Origin: Eutypella sp. D-1
Taxonomy: Eukaryota; Ascomycota; Sordariomycetes; Xylariales; Diatrypaceae
Direction of reading: 5' to 3'
Assembly (NCBI GenBank): GCA_023313575.1
Contig: JAJTTP010000011.1
Location: 1,240,001-1,304,000 of the forward strand
DNA length: 64,000 nt
Under the pieces are notes generated by a model, which was not told the origin of the DNA, did not search any database, and saw only the letters and a list, made by a program, of their open reading frames with translations. Positions within the stretch are counted from its first letter, which is position 1. Every line of letters begins with the position of its first letter. Position numbers and translations under genes: made by a program. Shown piece by piece: positions 24,255 through 36,704 of the stretch.

Positions 24255-26180
24255 TTATGACTCCGTGCTCCCGTCATGGGTGGGGATCACCTCGCTATGG
24301 TCACCCTGAGCTGCCTTAGCAAACCAGCGTGTCAGCACCTTCTTCGTAGACATGCCCCTTCTGAGCGACTTTATATACGCGTCGACAGAGCCATACTCGT
24401 CGGGCTCGGAATCAGACTCGTCCTCGCTCTCTTCGATATAGTCCAGACAGGAGGACTTAGGATCCGCTCCGAACTCCAAGAGCAGCGCCATCTTCTTGTA
24501 GTCCGGCTTTTCTGATGTAGTTCTTACAACTTTTGAGCCCAAAACCCTAGGCCCACGGGAAAGAAAGTTACCGGATGCAGCTAGAAGGGGAGTGTTTCCG
24601 TCTTTGTCGGGGTTGTTGATGCCTTCCGAGTTTTTCTCCAAGAGCAAACGCATGATACTAAGAGACGTGGGATTAAAACTAGCTGCAGCACTGATGAGCC
24701 CTCTTCTGGGTGATGCTGACGTACTGTCTTGTAAGTCATATGCAAGTGGCCCTTGCCCTATGCTATCTTCGGCAAACATTCGCAGGGTCTCATCGTTTCC
24801 CTCGTAGTTTTGCAATGCCTTGTTGAAACATTGTGCAAATAATGTAGGTGGTAGGTCAGGATGAATCTTAAGAATCAGCTTGGTGCAGTCCAGAAACATA
24901 TCGCACTTGACCGAGAGCGAGAGGGCGCATACAAGTTCACCACTCAAAACCCAATCGCCTACGGGAAGCCCAGCTTTAATTAGAAGGCTTGCGGCTTCGG
25001 GATTCCGGTGTTGAAATGCCCATATAAGAGCGGTGCGCTCTTGAGCATCGCGATGCATAATATCAGCTCCGCTCATGATAAGCGTTTGTATGACGGCTAT
25101 GTTTCCTGGACGGGCGCACGCAAACATGAGTGCAGTGCTTCCCTGAAACTGTTCAGAAACGAAGTTGACCGGTACTCCCTTTTTCAGCAACCCTTGAACA
25201 ATGTGGTTCATGCCGAGTAGGGCCGCTAGATGCAAAGGACAAATGGCAGGACGTTTATCGAGATCCTTGTATGGTATATCCAGCCAAGTAGCACTTCCAG
25301 AAGACGATGAACTTGGACTTCCTGGACGCTCGTGGTATTGAGAAATATCATAACGTTCAAGTAGCCATGTCGCCAATTCATCGTGCTCTCTTAAAATAGA
25401 CAGACCAAGAGCATCGAAAACAAAGGGATATTCGATATTATTAGACAAATAAGCGGAAAGCTCTTCTAGACGAACATTTGGAGCCACGTGGGTAATGACC
25501 TCGTGCAACATCTTTGGGGCAAGACATACAAGGCCAGAAGTCGTCGTTGGCAAAGCGGCCCCAAGATCTACAAGAAGTTTAGCGATATCAAGGTGGCCGT
25601 TGATGATAGCTAGATGGATAGGCTTGTGTAGATTTTGCGGTTGGCCTAGATGGAGATATTCAGGCCAAAATTTCTTTGCGGCATTGATTACCTTCACTGC
25701 AGTGCTGTTGATACCATTTGTGGCTGCCCACTGGAGAACAGATAGTGGTGGTACGCGATTTGGCAAGGGATCGGGGTACGCCGCGACTTTTTCTTTGTAG
25801 AACCGTAACCATTCACTGTCTGGAGGGGAATCTTCAAGTGTGGCCTGCAGATCTTCGATGTCGCTTTGTTTAGATTTTTCGAGCTCTTCGCCGAATTCCC
25901 ACCTGTATTGACCAGGAAACGAGCCGCACATAGGGGTTACGGGGCCGCAGTATTGTTCGATGTGAGATCTGCTCCCCGACTCGAAGGAAATGTGTCGAAG
26001 CCGTCCCGCATCTGCTTCGATCTTGTATTGCAGGACATCAGTAATATAGACCTGCTTCTGGAGCATTGCCCAGAGCGTGGGACAGGTTATAGCAAGATGG
26101 AACACATCGCTCGCTTCGGACAAGAATTCGCTTGCGACCTTGTACCAAATATCAACGCCCAGTGAAGGTCTCGAAGCCAT
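24255..26180 (-). CDS. F-box-like/ankyrin-repeat protein
   Basis: Single-exon gene, 641 aa, starting at the ATG at 26180; upstream in-frame codons contain no earlier ATG. The first 50 residues (GVDIWYKVASEFLSEASDVF and CPTLWAMLQKQVY) resemble an F-box in spacing of hydrophobic residues, though this is weak. Ankyrin-type repeats follow, with HLAIINGHLDIAKLLVDLGA, PLHLAALLGMNHIVQGLLKK, TALMFACARPGNIAVIQTLI, TALIWAFQHRNPEAASLLIK and a final NTPLLAASGN...MALLLEFGAD repeat. The C-terminus is acidic (ESEDESDSEPDEYG). This kind of protein is numerous and variable in filamentous fungi. Roles in ubiquitin ligase targeting or protein binding are inferred. No neighbour gives a functional clue. Confidence 0.87.
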   Translation of the reverse strand: MASRPSLGVDIWYKVASEFLSEASDVFHLAITCPTLWAMLQKQVYITDVLQYKIEADAGRLRHISFESGSRSHIEQYCGPVTPMCGSFPGQYRWEFGEELEKSKQSDIEDLQATLEDSPPDSEWLRFYKEKVAAYPDPLPNRVPPLSVLQWAATNGINSTAVKVINAAKKFWPEYLHLGQPQNLHKPIHLAIINGHLDIAKLLVDLGAALPTTTSGLVCLAPKMLHEVITHVAPNVRLEELSAYLSNNIEYPFVFDALGLSILREHDELATWLLERYDISQYHERPGSPSSSSSGSATWLDIPYKDLDKRPAICPLHLAALLGMNHIVQGLLKKGVPVNFVSEQFQGSTALMFACARPGNIAVIQTLIMSGADIMHRDAQERTALIWAFQHRNPEAASLLIKAGLPVGDWVLSGELVCALSLSVKCDMFLDCTKLILKIHPDLPPTLFAQCFNKALQNYEGNDETLRMFAEDSIGQGPLAYDLQDSTSASPRRGLISAAASFNPTSLSIMRLLLEKNSEGINNPDKDGNTPLLAASGNFLSRGPRVLGSKVVRTTSEKPDYKKMALLLEFGADPKSSCLDYIEESEDESDSEPDEYGSVDAYIKSLRRGMSTKKVLTRWFAKAAQGDHSEVIPTHDGSTES

Positions 26181-27887
26181 CTGAAAAGCTATCGGTAGCA
26201 AAAAGGTAGTAGTTGCAACGGTACTCGTCTTTTGTAATCCGGGGGTTTAGGCTATTATTGCGTGGATGTAATATGCTATGATGAGAAGGCAGTTGTTGTA
26301 GCCATTTGAGCTCCGGAGACAACAACTAAATATATGGACAGGACGTGATGAATGTTTACACGATGAAAGACGCTAGCAACATTTGAAAAGCAAACAAGGT
26401 CATTGTGACACAATGCATTAAGAACTTGTAGGTTGTGTCTTTGGTAAAATCAGGTAGCACATACTGTTTGATGGTAACAGAACACACTTGGAGTATTTCC
26501 TTTAGCCTTTTCCACAACTAGGTTTCAGACAAAGGCAAACAGATGTATCACATAGTAAGTAATAAAGGGGTAGTCGTTGCATAGAACGGCACGTCATAAA
26601 AATACGGACGCAACAAAGACCCTCTTATGAGTATGTACATGGTAAGGAGGCTTTCATACATATTTTTATATTAATTCGATTTGAATATTTCTGGTTTAAC
26701 TTCACACCTCACCGTCGTAGTTGATTTTACTCAAATCTATCATAATATCAAGGTATCAATTTATGACCAGCTTTATCCATAGCTCTGATATATTAAGCCA
26801 CACTACTTATCATTCATCCAACATCTCATTCCTTGACGGACAGAATGTCTAGATGAGGTGAGAAAGTAAAGCCATGTTGATCTGCCTAGAGACTGCAGAT
26901 TCAACACTCGTTTCTTACTAGATAAATACAGGGGGCGAAATCTTATGTAATTATGGATCTGTTTAGGATACTCCTATAAGTAAATACACTGTATCTCCTG
27001 GCTTCCAAATAGAGACTTCGATGTTTTTACCCTAGAATGGACGTTCCATACTTGCTAACAGAGCAGCCTTCATAGGCGCTATATAACTTACTTCCCAAAG
27101 AATTAGGTCATGTTAGTTTGAGGTGCAGCTGTAGCCCAGTTCAATGCGAATACCACGCGCTACCTTAGACCAGCAGCCACACCGTGCCGTATATGGAAAG
27201 GAGATTAGCCCTTCCCTAAGTCTTCGGTGGTAATGGCGGGTACGGGCAGGTGGGGAGGGGTAATAGGGGTCGATATAAATATACTAGATCCGGCTTGGGA
27301 GGATCCCGAGGTCGACTATCAATATCTCCGTTAGAGATATGATAGAGGGGTACAGTAGGATGAGACTTGAAATACATATTATAGCATAGCGATCACTTTT
27401 GGTTTTGATTTCGCTATTCTATTCAGTTTCTTCGATCTTACAGACGTCAGCTACGATAACTCGTCCTGCCCAAGGCATTCAGGGGTAAGCGAGGCGAATT
27501 AGTGTATAATCATCAAGGACTTCATATAGTCTTAGCTACTACCTAATAGGGGCTGAACTACCTTAACTGCTTACATAACGATGCATCTATTTGCACGCTA
27601 TCAATCCCGAGTCTCGGGCTCGAGTAAGACCCCGTCTTGGCCCGATGCACTGCAATTTTAGTCCGAGCGGAAGAGAGCAAACGTTCTCCAGGTTTGATCC
27701 GACTTTGTACCGGCCGGTAGACGAGGTACGCACTAGAGACAAAGAGTTTGCCGAAGGTGAAGCATGCAATCGCCTTTTGTAATTTTTCTTATCTACATAG
27801 CTTAACTTGAACTGGCCTTGGATAGTTCGGTTGAACCTCCGTAGCTCCCCAGGGAAAAAAAACTTCATTTCTCTCTTCCTCTTTCCC
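26181..27887. other. AT-rich intergenic region
   Basis: About 1.7 kb between two minus-strand genes, AT-rich especially at 26.6-27.0 kb. No supported gene, repeat or hairpin. It must contain the promoter of the ankyrin gene and the 3' UTR of the GH72 gene. Confidence 0.5.
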
Positions 27888-29780
27888 TTAGATCAGGGCG
27901 ACACCAGCGACCATGGCGACAGCCAGGGCGATCAAGCTACCAGAGGCTAGACGGCCGCCGGCGTTCTCAGCATCGCTGTCCTCGGCAGCCTCGCTGCCGA
28001 CGGCACTGCCGCCGCTGCTGCTGCCACTTCCACTGCTGCTGCCACCGGAGGACACGGCCTTGTTGGAGCCTGGGGTGTTGACCGCGTCATCCTCGAGGGG
28101 CTTAACGGCGAGGTTGGAAAGAACGCTGCCGTCAACGTCCTTGACCTCGGTAGTGACCTTCCAGTCGGAGACCTCGACGATCTTGCCGACAGGCTTGGGG
28201 GAGACGCCCTTGTCGATGATCTCCTTAGCGCCCGGGGGCAGCACGGGCAGCTTGAATTCGGAGGCGAAGCCCTTGTTCTTGATGAGACTAGCTTTGCACT
28301 CAGGCGGGGGGTTGGTCTTGTCGCTCGCCTTGGTGCTTTGAACAGCCTCGAAGTCGACCTTGGCGTACTGCTTCTGCAGGGCACTGTAATCCTGGAGGAG
28401 CTTCAGGGATTGATCCTTGGTGTTGATCTCGGCCAGGCCGTAGTTGTTCTCCTCCTGGGTGTACTCGTAGACGACGCCACCAGCGAAGGCGCCCATCATG
28501 TCGGGCCCGTAGATAGACTGGATCTCGGTCCAGATGCGGGGAGTAACCTCATTGCAGCCGAACTCGGAGAAGAACACGGGGACGGAGGATTTCGCGAACA
28601 TGGTGACGAGCTGGTCGTAGCTGGCCTCCTTAAAGCTGCTGTCGCCGCACCAGGAGTAGCTGTTCAGGGCGAAGATGTCGGCGCGCGACATGTCGTCCTT
28701 CTCGCCCTCGATGGAGCACTGGAAGTAGTTCCAGCTGTCCTCGAGCACCTTGCGGACATCGGCGGCGGAGTACCCGACAGGGATCTGGCGGTCCGCGTGA
28801 TTCTTAATGTAATTCTTGAGGTCGCGGGTGACGGCACGGACGTAGGGAGGCACGTGCTCGCCGGTCTTGACGTCGGAGATGACCTCGTTGCCGGAGAAGA
28901 AAGCGAGGGTGTTGGGGTAGTTCTTGAAGCCTTCGACAACCGCGAAAGTGCGGTTCAAGTAAGCGGCGTAGTAGGAGGTCCAGGGCTCAAAGTTGGTGAG
29001 AGCCTCGCCAGGAAGCGGGGAGTTGACGTCGATGAGCATATACATGCCGGCAGCATTAAAGATGCTGGCGCACTCATCGTGGTTCAGGTTGGGGTCCAGG
29101 TTGTAGACACGGATGGTGTTGGCGCCCAGAGACTGCATCAGGGCAGCATCTCGGAGACAGACCTTAGCGTCGGAGAGGGGGTCCCGGCCGTGGCCTGGGT
29201 CATATCCGGCGCTTCCACCCGGCTGATAGGCGACACCCACGATCTGGAAGGCGTTGCCCGTCTTGGGGTTGACAAACTGGTTGCCCTTTACCTCGAGGGG
29301 CTGGACAGCGGCTGCCAGAGAGGCTGCGCCGAGCGCCACGAGAGTTGACTGGACCTAAATCATATTCATCGTTAGTTGATCTGATTCGTCCCATATATGC
29401 TCTAAAATTGATATATATCATCCGCGATACTGCAGAAAGTCGGAAGTGTTGCACGGATCTAGCAATCCTCTTGGTCCTTTTTTTCAAGGTGCATTTCCCC
29501 AGAACATCATGGCACGTCATGTCGCTGTGGGCGCTGCAATGGTAGGATGCATGAGGTTGTATTTTCCCCGGATTTGCGGTCGGGTACCCTGTAGTTACGC
29601 GTAACGCATTGCGCATTGGAAGCGCAGGGTAGCAGCGCCCCCTCGGTACGAACCGAAGGATTCCCGCTACACTGTGGGCGTGTGTGGCGTTGGGCTAGTA
29701 ATAGGGAGTAGACATCCATGGATGTCTTATCCCATATGTATCCCATATGATGTACATCGGAACCAATCACTTACCAACAT
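27888..29780 (-). CDS. GH72 1,3-beta-glucanosyltransferase, GPI-anchored
   Basis: Gel/Gas-family enzyme that cuts and rejoins beta-1,3-glucan chains at the cell surface. The main exon, 29354-27888, encodes a hydrophobic signal (VALGAASLAAAV), EVKGNQFVNPKTGNAFQIVG, GVAYQPGG, LGANTIRVYNLDPN and the two catalytic glutamates in AFFSGNEVIS and VFFSEFGCNE. The Ser/Gly-rich tail ends in a hydrophobic GPI-anchor signal (SLIALAVAMVAGVALI). A CBM43 domain is not seen. The main exon has no ATG. The best start is a two-codon exon ATG TTG at 29780-29775, with donor GTAAGT and a 420-bp intron whose branch site CTAAC and acceptor TTTAG precede 29354. This gives 490 aa with a good signal peptide. The enzyme call is firm; the first exon is tentative. 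Confidence 0.88.
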
Positions 29781-32700
29781 ATTCACGACTCGTCTTTATG
29801 TACGGCGTTTGCAAAGATCGACTAGGTCTATTCCCGCCCGGTACGCTTCTATTAAACAACCAAAAATGGTGTATGTTATTTGATGTCTTGCTCTCGTAGG
29901 ATGTTCCTGTGCGCGTTCACAGATGATTAATCAATAACCATCTATATATACTGGCGGTAGCTGGAAAAAGCTCGTATCAAAGGAATGACTGGAAAATTAA
30001 ACGATAGACCCGGAATGCCTATGACGAGGGACCGTGAGCCTCGAAAGAGCGACTGCGGAAGGTGACAAGACCTTATGGACAATGGGGTCGGTTTGTGATG
30101 AAGGAGTGACTTTGGCAAGAGCATAGAAGAAACCCTGAAGGGAGCGGTGGGAGTGACTTCTCTTTTGTTTCTTGACCACCACCTGGCCGCCGCCGCCGCC
30201 GTGAAATGGACCGTGATAATGCAATCATACAATCAATACAATGGGTACAATAAGGACTTGGGGGGGCTTCTGGGCCTCATTGACTCCAGGGCTAGTACTA
30301 GTATCTACCTAGGTAGTTAGCCCTGCGCAAGGGTCTTGGGAAGAATTGGCAAATGGTACTTCATATACAGTTAGATAACTACTAGAATAGTAGGTATTGA
30401 CCGGGCTTGGCTATTTCACGTCTTTAGCGATGCCTCCGGAGGTCAATGATTGCGGGTTGTATACGGAATGGCACGATCTGCCAATCATTTACTTGTTCCT
30501 GGAACGAAGAAATTAACTTACTACCAAGTGCCGTTAGTAGGGGCTTGGCTGAAGTGTTAGGCACTGGGGAAAATTGAGAACTTTTCTTCTTATCCTCCTT
30601 CCATTCTAACCCATCTGACCGTGACACCATTCGCACTTTTCCCAATCCCATCCACCGATCCCCCTCTTTGTCCCTCTACGCCCCTCTGCCCCTCTGCGGA
30701 AGACCTGGTAATTACCCATAAAATGGTAGCCAGACCCATTCTCTGGAAATTTGACAATCGTATTCATTCATTCATGGGCCTTGGGCTCTGTATAACTACT
30801 TAGGTAGGTTTAGACTCTAGTTAGGCCGTTCTTTATTGTGACAGGACCCAATGGAGAACTTCTAGCAGTCAGATTTCCTCCTTTCTATTCTGTATCTTCT
30901 TTTTCTGCGTCTATATTGGTATCTATACGAGACGGTGAGCACTCCTCACTCAATATGAGGGCGTAATATATGTATCCTACTGCCTGTCGACGCGGTTTCA
31001 CCATGTTTGCGTTTCTCCTGCTTGTTTACACGCCCCATTAAGCTACTCGTGATACCATACCCAGCGTACTAAACCATCTCGGTCGCATACGGCCACAATT
31101 AGACCCATAATGTCTGGCAGAAGGAGGGCACTCTTCGGAGCAAAGAAACGGGGTAGTTACAATCAGATTGAATAAATGACTTCACTTGAGGGTAATGCGT
31201 GCTATCAAGCCTATAGCAGAAGAATCAAACGGCGCCACAGTTTCATTCTCCAGACCACCATTACGGCTTTATCTTCTATCAAAGTGAAACGAGAGAGCCC
31301 GCAGGTAGACAAGCAAATCTCATAGTGCTCTGCCGGTTCATGCAAGTCCGCCATGTAGTCCGTGCCGGCGAGTATCGCAATCAGATATTCCCCAGTCGAG
31401 TTGGCGCGCCAATACATAAACCCCAACCTGACTAACTACACGTAGATGATGAGGCCAAGGGGGCATGAAGGGACAGACAAGCAGCTCCCATGCCGTGTGC
31501 GCCCCAGGACCCCTTAAAACCGAACGATTTCTTCATCAGGGATGAACTACACTACCTAAGTAGTCAAAAGATACCCCTGTCCTGCATGCCCAGACGCCGC
31601 AATACCAACTACACCCTGTAGTTACTTCGTAACATCCCTCGTATGGACCTTGCAGGCCTCATATTGTCTCAAATAGTGTACCGCGTTTCGAGAAGAGGAT
31701 ACCAACCATGCGATACTTACGTGAGACACAGCGTTCTATGTGAGAGAGACAAGAAAGGGCTATAGCATATACGGCAACAGCCGAAAATATACCGCAGGCC
31801 CTGTAAACTGTCGTAGCCAAGTAGCATGGCAGCTACATGGGTCAGACAGATGAGACTGTTTATTTAACTTACATACTCCCTTAGTAGCCCAATCATTGTT
31901 GAAGTGAAGCAGGCAACGACATGTGGTGCATACACCTCCTGGGTATGAACGATCATTTGAATTTGGTCGCTAGCATTTTATTACAAGATAAAATCAAAGG
32001 CCTGCCGGCCTGTCTCCCTATCATTCATTAATACTCATAATTATCCCTGAACCCATACGTGAACTACTATGTAGTCTCAACCGAGGCTCCGGAGTCACCT
32101 ACCTAAGTAACTATAGGTGTCAGCTAAGAGCAAAGGCTGGTGGGAGGACTGCAAAGTTCGAATCCGGCATTACGTGCTCTTGCCTAGAAGGACTCTCATC
32201 TTAGCAATATGCAGTAAGCAAGCAGTGTAGGTTACTAAGTAAATAGAGAAGTTTGAGATATCTAAGATATTGTTGGGTGAGATACGAAGGAAAGGGTTCA
32301 CTCGCACCTGTCTCGTAAACCACATATTAAGATGGCTTGGCTAGGATTTAGAGTGAGTACCTGGTGAGAGGGCCGTAGTCACCGCCAGTCTTCGTGATGC
32401 ATACCTCTATAGCCGCCCAATCTACCCACCAGGTAGCTTGATGTTGATACTGTGGCCGTTTCCAGCCGACTACAAACCCACGCACGAATAGCGAGCGAAC
32501 AGCCTCGTATGCCTAGATATAGGTGTCTCGTCTAGAGACGAGTTGTCCAACAGGGAGATTGGTACCTGGAGGATTATCTGCGGTCTACTACTGTTAGACC
32601 ATGATATGCTGCCGCAGATGCGCGCGTCTATGTACAGTATGGTGTTGAGCCATCATCCACCATCCACACGACTGATAAGTACACACCGATCCAGCTAGTT

Positions 32701-35508
32701 CCCTCCTTGCCATACCACAGCAAGATAGCAGAGCACCGAGCCACATGAACCAACTACACATGACATACAGAACCAGTTCCCCCATGTTTCGATGTCATGC
32801 GCAAGACGCCCAGGCTCGTATATCGGCAGCGTATAATCTCAAAAATGCACATGTCGGCCAGGCCTCCGTCAACTGCGTTTCGGTTTCGCAATGAGAGCCC
32901 CCTTTGCTCATTACTACCATAAGTAGACTGCTGAGTAACACTTCATCCGATTTACCCCTTTGCTGGTCGGGGCACCATGTCATGCTGAGCTCTTCTCCCT
33001 GGGATAACATTCGTCGAAGGCCATGTATTACTTGAACTCGTAACTCTACCCTCATGCACGTCGAAAGCAAGGCTCTGCCTGACTGGTATACCTAGTGGAT
33101 AATATGACATGGCGACGCTTGGGCTTCGACTCTAGGTCCGAATCCTAGGCAAGATACCCTTTTCTCTCTTTCGACCTCGGTACCAGACCGTTTAGTCTCC
33201 ACCATCAAGCTCTTGAGCGGGCTCAAAAATTTATGCCAGATAGGCCCAGTAAGCTGAGCCTACGGGTGCGTAGAGACAGCATGGCCTGGCTATACACCCG
33301 GAGAGACTGTGCGGTGAAGAACACCGATCCGCGCCTCTATGGTACATAGGTAGTGAGTGATAAGAGGGAGCCCCTATGCGTTAAACGTGAGCTCTCCTGA
33401 TCACGGGAAAAAATGCCTTGCCTTCCTCGTGCCGCAGCAAAGATCGCCATGGAGAGGACTACCTATCCTATAAACTATAAACCTATAGAACCAAGGGAGA
33501 TCCAGTCCTACTACCAATTAAGCGAGGCCTATGGTTGATTCATTTATACACGCCGCTGGGGATGAGGAGGCTGCGACAACGAAATATCACAGCGATCCCT
33601 ACCCTCATCATCTCCCACTCTATTATCTACCTACAAGAAACATGCAAAATGACGGCATGGATATCGCGGTGCGAGCGTGCACGCCGACTCACTCAGACGG
33701 GGAACAGGCCTGCCGGGGCCCCTTTCGCCCCCCACCCCGGATATTCATTCCTCTCGCCGGCCTATCACAAGCGATTTGCCGCCACGGTGCCGACGAACTG
33801 CCGTTATCCCGCGGGCCAGCCAGTCGCGCGACCTCCGTTCGCCGGCGAACGACGAGAAAACGTTATCTCTCAAACCCCATTAAGCCCCATGGAGTACCTA
33901 TCTATGCTAGGTATTTCACCGACCTCTAAGGGGAGGGATGAATGATGATGGTGATGTACTCAATCGCCCCGTTTTTGATACGGCCGGTGGACGTAGAACC
34001 AAGTCCCCGGGCCCGGGAAGGGGGGCTTCGGCCTTCAGACTTGCCGCCTCCCATTGCAATGTCCCTCCCAGCTCGCGCGTTGGGACGCTATCTATCTATC
34101 CATATACATAGACAGGTAAGCATGTAGGTGGGGACGGGAGCGAATGGACACGCGCGCACGCACGCACGCACGCACGCACGCAAGGGCGTATAGGAAATTC
34201 CATGACATGACAAGCCACGCCCCCCTTCCCTCGCCGAAGGAACGCTCGCCATGCCACCAATGTTGCCTGAACACGGCGTGCGTCGCCGTATGCCGGGCGG
34301 GGGGGGGGGGCGAAGAGGGGGTCAAAACAGGGCTTTGGCTCTAACTGCCCAGAACCATTGGTGGTCGTGTGGGAGGTCGCTTATCTCGGATACCATCAAA
34401 ACCCAGGCAAGGCGGTCTTTGTCCTCTTGAATTAGCAAGCAGGTTTGTCTACTACCCAGCAAGGCAGGGGCGGGCTTGGTTGTGGGCTTATTTACGATGC
34501 CGGTATATAGCACAACACGATACGACACGATACGACACGATGCGACGCGACGCGACGCACTAACTGTAGTCATCAGCTGAGATAAGACGTATGTATGTAT
34601 ATAGTGAGTACCCTCAGGAGGGAGAAGGAACCACGGAGGTAGGTGTTAAATAGGAATAGATAAAATTAAGATTTATACCGCTACTACATAGTGATGAAGA
34701 CGAATATGATGGCCACTGCTTTGTGTGATATTCAGCTTAAGCCGACAGAGAGATGACATGACGCACGAGGTCCGGCCTAGTTAGTCTACTATAGTAGACT
34801 GGTATAGATCTTACACGAAGATTACATGAAGCTTGAAATGACAGCTGATGGGCCCGGGGGATGTTGTACCGTAGAGGTCTGACTGTCTTATCTTATAGAC
34901 GGCCTAAACGCCCCAAAGCTTCACGCAAGACACACCGTCAAGAAAAAAAGGAACCGCGATTTAGGGGAGGGGAAAATTGCACCAGGTATCAAAAATGTTG
35001 TCATTTGGCTCGATCTCTGATTAAGTTTCTAAAGAAGATGAAGGCGGTAGGTAGCATGGGGGAGGAGGGAATACTAAAAGGAAAATAGTGGTAAGAACAT
35101 TTGCGTCTCGGGGGGATCCGAACCCGTCTCTCAGATTTTCTTCTTCTTCTTCGCGAGACTATAATTTGATAACTGCCTGATCCGCCAAAAAAATAACCAC
35201 GCCCGACAGCATAACACACGCACACACACACAACCAGACCTAAAAAACACCGAAGATTTTGGGCCAACACGTCGTTGGGCCCGGATATCATGCATCCCCT
35301 GGTCTGGTTCGTTCTGCCATCGATTAATTATTGTATGTAGTCCCTGCGAGCGGTGATGTCGTGTTTTTCGTGACAAGGTTCGAGATGGTTTGTCACCCAG
35401 CCATACGTTTTGGACGCCCTAACATTTAGCTGTAGGAAGCCAACCGTAACCCCTTAGAATCGATCGCCAATAAATGGATGAGCTGGGAACACCTCGAATT
35501 TGGATTTA
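29781..35508. other. Gene-poor region, 5.7 kb, with microsatellites
   Basis: No supported gene. Contents noted: a GCC/GGC-type run near 30186-30200 (CCGCCGCCGCCG), one exact TACCTAGGTA at 30306-30315, a (CGCA)n microsatellite at about 34150-34182, a G-run near 34300-34310, and an ACGATACGAC/GACGC tandem stretch at about 34512-34557. Open frames at 33531-33945 overlap in two phases and have no motif. Sites resembling the tRNA T-arm/B box occur near 32150, 33137 and 35115, but none folds into a tRNA. Confidence 0.5.
34150..34182. repeat. (CGCA)n microsatellite
   Basis: Alternating purine-pyrimidine tetranucleotide repeat, about eight CGCA/ACGC units, within a noncoding GC-rich patch. Such tracts can adopt Z-DNA and vary in length between isolates. 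Confidence 0.85.
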
Positions 35509-36704
35509 TTAATACCCGTTCATGGTCATCCGCTGCGAGTTCCTGCTGAGCTCGCGGTCGGCGGCGGGGCTGATGGGCCGGCTGCCATGACCCTGAGCAC
35601 TGCTTTCCTTGAGGGCCAGGAGCTGCTTGGCACGGAAGGTCTCGTAGTGGATCTGTGAAGTCGTCTCGATGAGATCCTGGAGATGTGTCCGGAGCAGGAA
35701 GTTCCGCAGGTAGACAAATTCGCAGTGGTTCTCATCCTCAACATTGATGACACCCCATCGGTTCTGACGTCCACGGACCTGCTTGCCGTTGACGATGATG
35801 TTCTTCTCGGAGCCGACGACGGCGAAGGGGACGAGGCTCTGCGGGATTGATTAGCTAAAGTTTTTTTTTTTTTAATTTGAAACGGAATCGCGCCGTCCTA
35901 CTAACCTTGATCTGAGTGTTCACGGACCGCTCCTCCTCATCCAACTCGTCGTTGTCGTAGGGGTACATCTTGAGGTTGTGGAAGGTGAATTCCTCCTTGA
36001 TGCGCTCCTTGAATTCCAGCCTCTCCTCGAGAGTCAGGGAATCGGCCTTGGCGATGACAGGAACGACATTGACGACGTCGGAAAGCTTCTTCAGGACGAC
36101 GATGTCGATGGGCTTCAGAGAGTGACCGGAAGGCTGGATGAAGAACAGGCAGCAGTGGATCCTGGTGTCCTGGATATAGCGCTCGCGCTGCGCAGTAAGT
36201 TCCTTCCGAAGGTAGGCGGAGTGCTGATCCTTGATGTACTTGACGATGGGATCCCAGCAACGGTCGTTGTTAATCAAATCACCGTAGCCTGGGGTGTCGA
36301 CAATGTTCAATCGCAGACGCACACCGTTCTCCTCGATGATGTGGGAGACAGGGTGAATCTCGGTAGTAGAGCGGACGGGCTCTTCGGGCTGGAGTCTACC
36401 CTTGGAGTCGATGAGGTGAGACGCGAAGATGGTGTTGATCAGAGTAGACTTTCCGAGACCGGTCTGGCCTGTGGAATTGAAGAATTAGACGCGTTTAGTT
36501 AGATACGTTGGTTTGATGATGAGAAGGGCAATGGTGATGAGGATGGTGATGGTGATGAAAACAATCAATCAATTAATCAATCAAGAACTTACCGACGCAT
36601 ATGACATTGAACTGAAATCCTCTCTTCAAGAGCTTGCGCTCAATCTGAGAAGTGATGCTGTCGAAACCGACGTGGCTATCAGGGTAAACGGTAGGAGCAG
36701 CCAT
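35509..36704 (-). CDS. Septin, CDC10/AspD class
   Basis: GTP-binding septin that polymerises with other septins into filaments and rings at septa and hyphal tips. Exons on the minus strand are 36704-36593, 36468-35906 and 35838-35509, 334 aa. Seen are PDSHVGFDSITSQIERKLLK (the polybasic membrane-binding region), the P-loop GQTGLGKS (residues 38-45, rebuilt over intron 1), NIVDTPGYGD (G3), PVIAKAD (G4), and the septin unique element including VYLRNFLLRTHLQDLIETTS. The short C-terminal tail lacks a coiled coil, which with the sequence places it in the CDC10 group. Intron 1 (124 bp) is rich in ATG/GATG trinucleotides and intron 2 is 67 bp with a T-rich tract. A long polypurine/polypyrimidine leader lies upstream. 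Confidence 0.95.

Noticed and set aside
28338..29348. Plus-strand open frame of about 336 codons
   Set aside because: It is exactly antisense to the GH72 catalytic exon; the high GC third positions of that gene keep the opposite frame open.
32125..32182. B-box-like GTTCGAATCC inside a 7-bp AAGAGCA/TGCTCTT terminal stem
   Set aside because: Only about 56 nt between stem ends, with no T-stem or D-arm; too short for a tRNA.
33132..33148. Perfect tRNA T-arm-like hairpin CTAGG-TCCGAAT-CCTAG
   Set aside because: Upstream sequence gives neither an anticodon stem nor an acceptor stem at the right distances, so it is not a tRNA gene; at most a relic.
33531..33945. Two overlapping plus-strand open frames of over 130 codons
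   Set aside because: Both frames are Arg/Pro/His-rich translations of a GC-rich patch without any motif or gene context.
35101..35160. Minus-strand GGGTTCGGATCC B-box-like element with GTCTCG/CGAGAC ends
   Set aside because: About 55 nt with a GAA run where the D-arm should be; no cloverleaf forms.
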